This document shows, in pieces, positions 59,410-64,000 of a DNA stretch of 64,000 nt. The DNA comes from Gymnothorax reevesii (Eukaryota > Chordata > Actinopteri > Anguilliformes > Muraenidae). Both the position numbers and the translations under genes were made by a program. Location of the stretch: the NCBI GenBank assembly GCA_029721435.1, contig CM056574.1, positions 32,506,001 to 32,570,000 of the forward strand. Direction: 5' to 3'. A model generated the notes under the pieces. It was given only the letters and a program-made list of their open reading frames with translations. It was not told where the DNA came from and ran no database searches. Positions within the stretch are counted from its first letter, which is position 1, and each line of letters opens with the position of its first letter.

Positions 59410-60215
59410 TGTATAATTCATGACCGCAAACAGTTATGTCCCTACATGGCACAGTAACTACACGTAAGGCCAAGAGGCCCTGAGTCCTCTCCGACTGGCT
59501 AAGAATCATGGCCGCATCATCATCCCTTCCTCGCTTTCGCACATATATTGCAACAACAAAAACATTAAACAGTTACTTTAACTAACAACATGCTTGTCAT
59601 CTTCCCTCCGGCCCGCAGCATGACTCGACAAAATGAGTCAGCGTTAACGAGACCTAGCCCTCTGCTAATTGTTAATTGACTCAGAGGCCCCAGCAACCAC
59701 TGGAATAGATTCACTGGCTTGCAGGGGGCAGGTCAGTCTTAAAGGCCGGGGGTCTGGAGGTAGAGGCTGGGGGGTTGAGCAGTCACAGTGTTACCCAGAG
59801 ATGATGGGGTGGCGAGGGAGTGCGATAGATATAAAGAGACTGTCTGAGGCGCTGGGCTGCGGATGGTTCCTGATTGTAATATAGGTCAGTGATATTCCAT
59901 TTCCGCACCACTTGCACACTGTGTGTGTGATTCTCGTGGCGGTCAGGAAGCAGCCGTTTAGAAACGGAGATTTCTCTGTCTGCGTTTTGTGTTTTGTAAT
60001 AAGATACCTTTGAGCGCTTTCTCGCTCCTTCCTGCTCGTGAGGGAAAACTGTACGTCCCCTGGGACCGGCCAATCGCAGACCAGCGGAAAACACAGCTGT
60101 GGGCGTGGCAGGTTTCCTCGTCACAATAACAGGGAAATAGAGTGGGAGAGAGATTCTGACTGTGAACATGCAATAACAAATCTATCATTCACAGTCACGT
60201 TAGCCCGTTACTGTT
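59410..60215. other. intronic stretch, no gene
   Basis: Unique-looking; a G-rich part at 59740-59775. No element ends seen. Confidence 0.45.
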
Positions 60216-60220
60216 ACAAT

Positions 60221-60346
60221 CCTGGTGTGCGTTTCCTAAAAGCATAGATGCTTACTAAGTTAGCAACTTACATACTTCATCTGTTCACAATCAATGGTTC
60301 CAACTATGTAAGTTAGCATCTGTGATTTCGGGAAATGCACCCCAGG
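60221..60346. mobile_element. 126-bp terminal-inverted-repeat MITE
   Basis: CCTGGTGTGCGTTTCC at the left and GGAAATGCACCCCAGG at the right are inverted with two mismatches. The inner arms GATGCTTACTAAGTTAGC and CTATGTAAGTTAGCATC also pair. A teleost MITE type with GTGCGTTTCCC ends. Confidence 0.65.
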
Positions 60347-60349
60347 TCG

Positions 60350-60795
60350 ACTTCCTCACCAGTAGAATTTCGACCCTGGATATGGTTAGGGATCTGGACT
60401 CTCCAAAAACAACACCCCCTACCCCCAGGTTGGCAGAAACATACTCCCATCGCCACAGTCACGACTGCTTTCCTGGATTTTGCACTGTCAAGCAAACATT
60501 AGTGACTTCATCTGCCGCTTCTTGTACCGGAGACAACCAGTTCCATCTGCAGCTGCGATTAAAGATTAATTAAAATAAGAACGCCCCAAGCGTTAATTTA
60601 CGGCTCCCCTAGCGAACAAGGGGAGGACCCGCTGGGAGGGCGTTGACATGGCGACTGATTTACCCCACTGTCAGGTAAAGGCTACATTGCTACACGGCGT
60701 AAACAGAGTCAAAAACCTTCGCCAATTAAGGGCTCTTAAAAACACACTGGCCTGCTCAGGCCTGCTGTGCGCTGCACACCAGGAAACAGAGAGCA
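60350..60795. other. intronic stretch, no feature recognised
   Basis: GC-balanced and repeat-free. No gene seen. Confidence 0.45.
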
Positions 60796-60801
60796 GCTAA
60801 T

Positions 60802-60915
60802 GCAGTGTGTGCACACACAAACACTCACACAAACACACAGCGAGCAGACACCGGCACGCACACACTGAGTACACAAAAAAACACCTCGCATATGCACATA
60901 CACAAAAACAGACAA
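60802..60915. repeat. CA-rich low-complexity block
   Basis: ACACA words with frequent interruptions. Confidence 0.75.
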
Positions 60916-60949
60916 TGCTCTCGTTCTCTACATACACTGAAATACATTA

Positions 60950-61180
60950 CAGGCTGGGTAAACTTCAAAACAAAAGTTCACCAGCTGCCTTTATTTTGTG
61001 AGTTAACTCAACTTGAAGGTTAAGTTGACAAGTTAAGTCAACTTGAAAGTAAACTTTGTTTCAGCTCACTATTGGTCAGGACAATGGATAATATTAAGTT
61101 CAATATCATACACTTGTCATAACAAGTGGAGTTGAAGAGAAAAAATAAGTTGAGATAACTTAATGGAGTTATCATGTTAT
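60950..61180. mobile_element. MITE family 'AACCAGCTGC', copy 3
   Basis: CACCAGCTGCCTTTATTTTG, GAGTTAACTCAACTTGAAGG and AAGTTGAGATAACTTAATGG follow the order of copies 1 and 2. The most diverged copy. Confidence 0.5.
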
Positions 61181-61349
61181 ACAATGAATAGTTTTTCTTT
61201 TTCTCACTCTGAAACGCACAGCATACATCTACGCACACTCACGCGTACACTCACACCTTCATACGCAAAAGCACTTAAGCATTATACACTAATGAGCTAA
61301 ATAACTCATTCCACTAGTCTTTTTCCGGGCAGATGAATCTTTCCGTTTA

Positions 61350-61750
61350 GCCTCTTTTCCACTAAGCAGCTTGGCTCAGTTCAGTTTGTTACACATTAGA
61401 ACAGTTATTTTTGCATTTCCATTGTCAAAAGTTATGGAGGCACCAAAAAAACCATTCCAGCCCGTCATGATTTTTGATGATTCCTCTGTTAGGGTATCTA
61501 GCTAACACACTGAACCGTTAATAAAGGGGGAGCAAGAAACTCTGCCCTCCTTTGATTGGTCAAGAGAGAATCGTCACTCTTGCTCGACAGAGGATGTAGT
61601 TGACGCAGCTATCAACCCTCTGGTAACAATCTTGCATATATTTGAGAGTACTGGCTGCAGTGGCAATGCAAGCCAGATCTAGGTTTTGGGTACCGGTCCA
61701 TACAGGTTCTCAGGGAACTATACTGAATATGTCGGGTGGAAACGCAGTTT
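61350..61750. mobile_element. teleost MITE with TTTTCCACT / GGTGGAAACGC ends
   Basis: CCTCTTTTCCACTAAGCAGC at the left, TTTGATTGGTCAAGAGAG inside, GGTACCGGTCC and GGGTGGAAACGCAG at the right. This is the layout of a common fish MITE. Ends are diverged and approximate. Confidence 0.45.
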
Positions 61751-62040
61751 TTTGCTTGTGTAAATGGCTCCTGAATTAGAATGAATTAACGGTGAACATG
61801 TGCGCTGACAACAGAGGAGAGGGTGAAATATTCTTCACTCTGCAGAGGGGAGGGGGATGGGGGATGTGGGAGGGGAGGGGCAGCTGTTATTACCGCTGCC
61901 GCTGGAGGCTGACGGCCCTGTTACGCATCACCTGATGTCACATCAGCTGAGCCGCAGTGCACAGGTCATCCAGATCCTGAAACAAGGCGCCACTGTCTCA
62001 AGGGCTCAGTGTCAGAGCAGATCTGACCCGCGTCTCTGAT

Positions 62041-62300
62041 CCCCGGGCACAGGGAGAGAGAGGGGGGGGGGGGGGAGAGAGAGTGATAGAGAGGGGGGAA
62101 AAGGGAGGGAGGGAGAGAGAGAGAGTAAGGAGAGGGGGCGAAACAGTGACGAAGGAGGTAATAGAGATTTTGACGAGAGGAGAGAGAGTGGAGGAGTCAT
62201 TGAGTATCTGAAGGGATATATTCACAATAGTATAAAGAAACTGGCGAGCGTAGTTGGGCTGAACGGCCTGTCTTCGCCATTCATGTTATGTTATGTTATG

Positions 62301-62348
<48 letters not shown>

Positions 62349-62690
62349 GGAGCGAGACAGTGACAGGGGATGTAATGGAGTTTGAAGACAGGAGGGACAG
62401 TGGAATAGAAAGAGAGAAAGAGAGGATAATATTCTGAAGAAAAGAGAGCAGAAGAGAGAGGTTAATATTTTCAAGGAGATTGTAGGAGAGAGAGAGGCCT
62501 CCGGAGAAGATAATAGTCAAAAGATGGGGGTTAAGAGGGGAAGATAATGGAGTGCCGGAGAGGGAGGAGAAATACATTTAAAAAGACAGAGGGAGACGGC
62601 AGGTGAAAAAAGAAGAGGATAAAATGAGAAAAAAAAGAGGGGGAGGAGGAAGATAAGAGGAAATGAAAGAGAAAACAGCAGAAGGAGAAC
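62041..62690. repeat. purine-only region with G14 run and GA repeat
   Basis: About 650 bp strongly biased to A and G on the plus strand. It includes 14 consecutive G (62062-62075) and about 21 GA units (62302-62344). A retroposon tail interrupts it at 62220-62301. Leu/Ser/Pro-rich frames on the minus strand are artefacts. Confidence 0.85.
62220..62301 (+). mobile_element. retroposon 3' end with TTATG tail
   Basis: GTTGGGCTGAACGGCCTGTC, TTCGCCATTCATG, then TTATG repeated three times. A GGCCTGTTCTCG-type word plus a short tandem tail is typical of a non-LTR retroposon end found in fishes. Body absent, so truncated at the 5' side. Confidence 0.55.
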
Positions 62691-62694
62691 AGAG

Positions 62695-63595
62695 TCTCAC
62701 CTCTGACCTGGGGGGAGGTCATACCAACATAGGACACATCTCCATGGAGACTGCAGCAGTCACATGACTTCACCATAGCACTGTAAAGTAATGTTCTACC
62801 ATTGTGACATCACCAAATGTCATGACCACCAATTGACTTGACTAGGCACTGTATTGACCTCTGCCCTGCTTCAGCCCCATTGCTTATGACCTGCAGATCA
62901 GGCGTTGGTGGCAATGGAATTATTTCTGGTGTACAGTTGTGTTCAGGTGCTGAACTAACCAATGGCATGGGAGACCGGGAAAGTGTAAGCAAAGAATCAG
63001 CTAAATCCAGGACCATAGGAGAGTTCTGAGACTTCCACTGATCCAGAATCAGGTCAGAATGGCAGGTCCCTCTCTATACGGATCGCAGCAGCTGAGAGTG
63101 AAACTGAATCAGGGACAGGATGAAGTGGCAGGTCTCTCATGACTCCGAAACAAGGCAGCTTTTCAATGCGCAGTGCCAAGCAGTGACAGTCCTGCCACTC
63201 TCAATGATGGCATTTCCCTCCTGACAGTCCGCAAGCTGGCTGACGTGCTTGTGTATTTACATGTTCCAGATCGAGATACACCACAAACCGGGATATACAT
63301 CCTCCATAATGAGGCAGCAACCCTCACCAATGGAAGCGAACACAGAGATTAAGCCCCTGATTACCCGAGCAACTCCGCCTGGAAACAGAGAGCCATGAAC
63401 AAGCCCTGTATGCAAAACATCATAAAGCATGGCTTTAATCTGCTGTAACGAGACAGTACAAGGAGCCCCGGGGGGTACATTATCACCCATCGAGCTACGA
63501 GGTCATTCCACACTACAGCCCCACTGCTATAGGCAAATACACTGCATACAAGCTCCTGCTGTTATATAAAGCACTGCTCCTGGCTTCATATTAGA
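62695..63595. other. intronic stretch, no gene
   Basis: Unique-looking, GC-balanced. No exon-like signal; exon 2 of gnao1 was looked for here and not found. Confidence 0.45.
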
Positions 63596-63639
63596 CCGAA
63601 CAGACGCACATACATACGAACACAAACTAATACACTCTT

Positions 63640-63960
63640 CTTCTATCTGTCTCACACACACATTCACACATGCCCGCGTGGAAACACACACACATTCACT
63701 GCCTCCCTGCCTGAAACATACTGACATGGACACACACACAGACACACACACATACATTCTCTGCCAGATACCTACTCCCATGGACATACACACACAGACA
63801 CGTTCTCTGCCTCTCTGCCAGATGCATGCTCACATGGACACACACACACTCACACACACACACACACACACAAATACATTCTCAGCCAGATACATACTCC
63901 CATGGACACACACACACACACACTCATGCACACATACACACACAGGCAAACACGCAGACA
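63640..63960. repeat. CA-rich imperfect tandem array, roughly 60-bp unit
   Basis: CATTCTCTGCCAGATAC, CATGGACACACACAC and similar words recur about four times (63693, 63753, 63801, 63877), separated by CA runs. Confidence 0.75.
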
Positions 63961-64000
63961 CACACTGTTTCCTCTCTCAGCCTCACTCTCAAATAAACAC

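Larger units (their letters stand above)
32527..64000 (-). other. gnao1: gnao1 intron 2 (3' part, over 31 kb)
   Basis: Everything upstream of exon 3 in the sense of the gene. The small P-loop exon (GESGKSTIVKQMK) was sought on the minus strand and not found, so the intron extends beyond the right edge. It holds both large minisatellites, most of the well-preserved MITEs and the purine-rich region. Confidence 0.83.

Noticed and set aside
60268..60300. TTCATCTGTTCACAATCAATGG resembling the reverse complement of gnao1 exon 2
   Set aside because: Only the first few words match and the P-loop codons (GESGKS) are absent. It lies inside a MITE with inverted ends.

Overview
This window is non-coding DNA from a ray-finned fish, most likely a teleost, and lies inside one large gene. 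The only protein-coding sequence I can support is a 142-bp exon on the minus strand (32385-32526). It encodes 47 residues of the helical domain of the Go-type heterotrimeric G-protein alpha subunit (gnao1). The exon has a GTGAGT donor, an AG acceptor with a good branch point, and the phase and length of the conserved third exon of Gi/Go-alpha genes. I looked for the neighbouring exons (the P-loop exon 2 and the following 158-bp exon) by their conserved motifs and did not find them. The window is therefore the end of intron 2 (32527-64000), exon 3, and the start of intron 3 (1-32384), all read on the minus strand. The sequence does not say whether this is the gnao1a or gnao1b copy, nor which species.

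The fish call rests on the repeats. There are Tc1-like fragments (2.2-3.2 kb, 10.5 kb, 58.6-59.2 kb), at least four copies of a tRNA-like-headed teleost repeat (6.7, 15.2, 33.2, 58.5 kb), hAT-type MITEs with 8-bp target duplications, a Harbinger-type MITE with TAA duplications, a piggyBac-type MITE with TTAA duplications, fold-back elements, and abundant CA/GA microsatellites.

Layout: 1-32.4 kb is intron 3, with scattered old elements, pyrimidine-rich tracts and a few GC-richer islands that look constrained, including a CRE plus TATA arrangement at 5.4 kb. Exon 3 follows at 32.4-32.5 kb. At 32.7-34.2 kb four transposable elements lie nearly back to back just upstream of the exon in the sense of the gene. 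A roughly 2-kb terminal-inverted-repeat element occupies 37.9-39.9 kb. Two large minisatellites follow: a 25-bp unit at 41.1-42.9 kb (about 72 copies) and a 31-bp unit at 49.3-50.2 kb (28 copies). A TTAA-flanked 637-bp hairpin element lies at 53.7-54.3 kb, and a Tc1-like element nested in a SINE-like repeat at 58.5-59.4 kb. A purine-only region and CA-rich arrays end the window.

I see no second gene, no RNA gene and no novel gene system. The long open frames at 49.1-50.3 kb and 41.3-43.0 kb are by-products of tandem repeats whose period is not a multiple of three. The most interesting lead is that each 31-bp unit contains the palindrome ACATGCATGT. The gnao1 pre-mRNA would thus carry about 25 regularly spaced UGCAUG sites, the RBFOX splicing-factor motif. 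Family names for repeats come from memory of typical teleost repeats plus visible terminal repeats and target duplications; no database search was possible.
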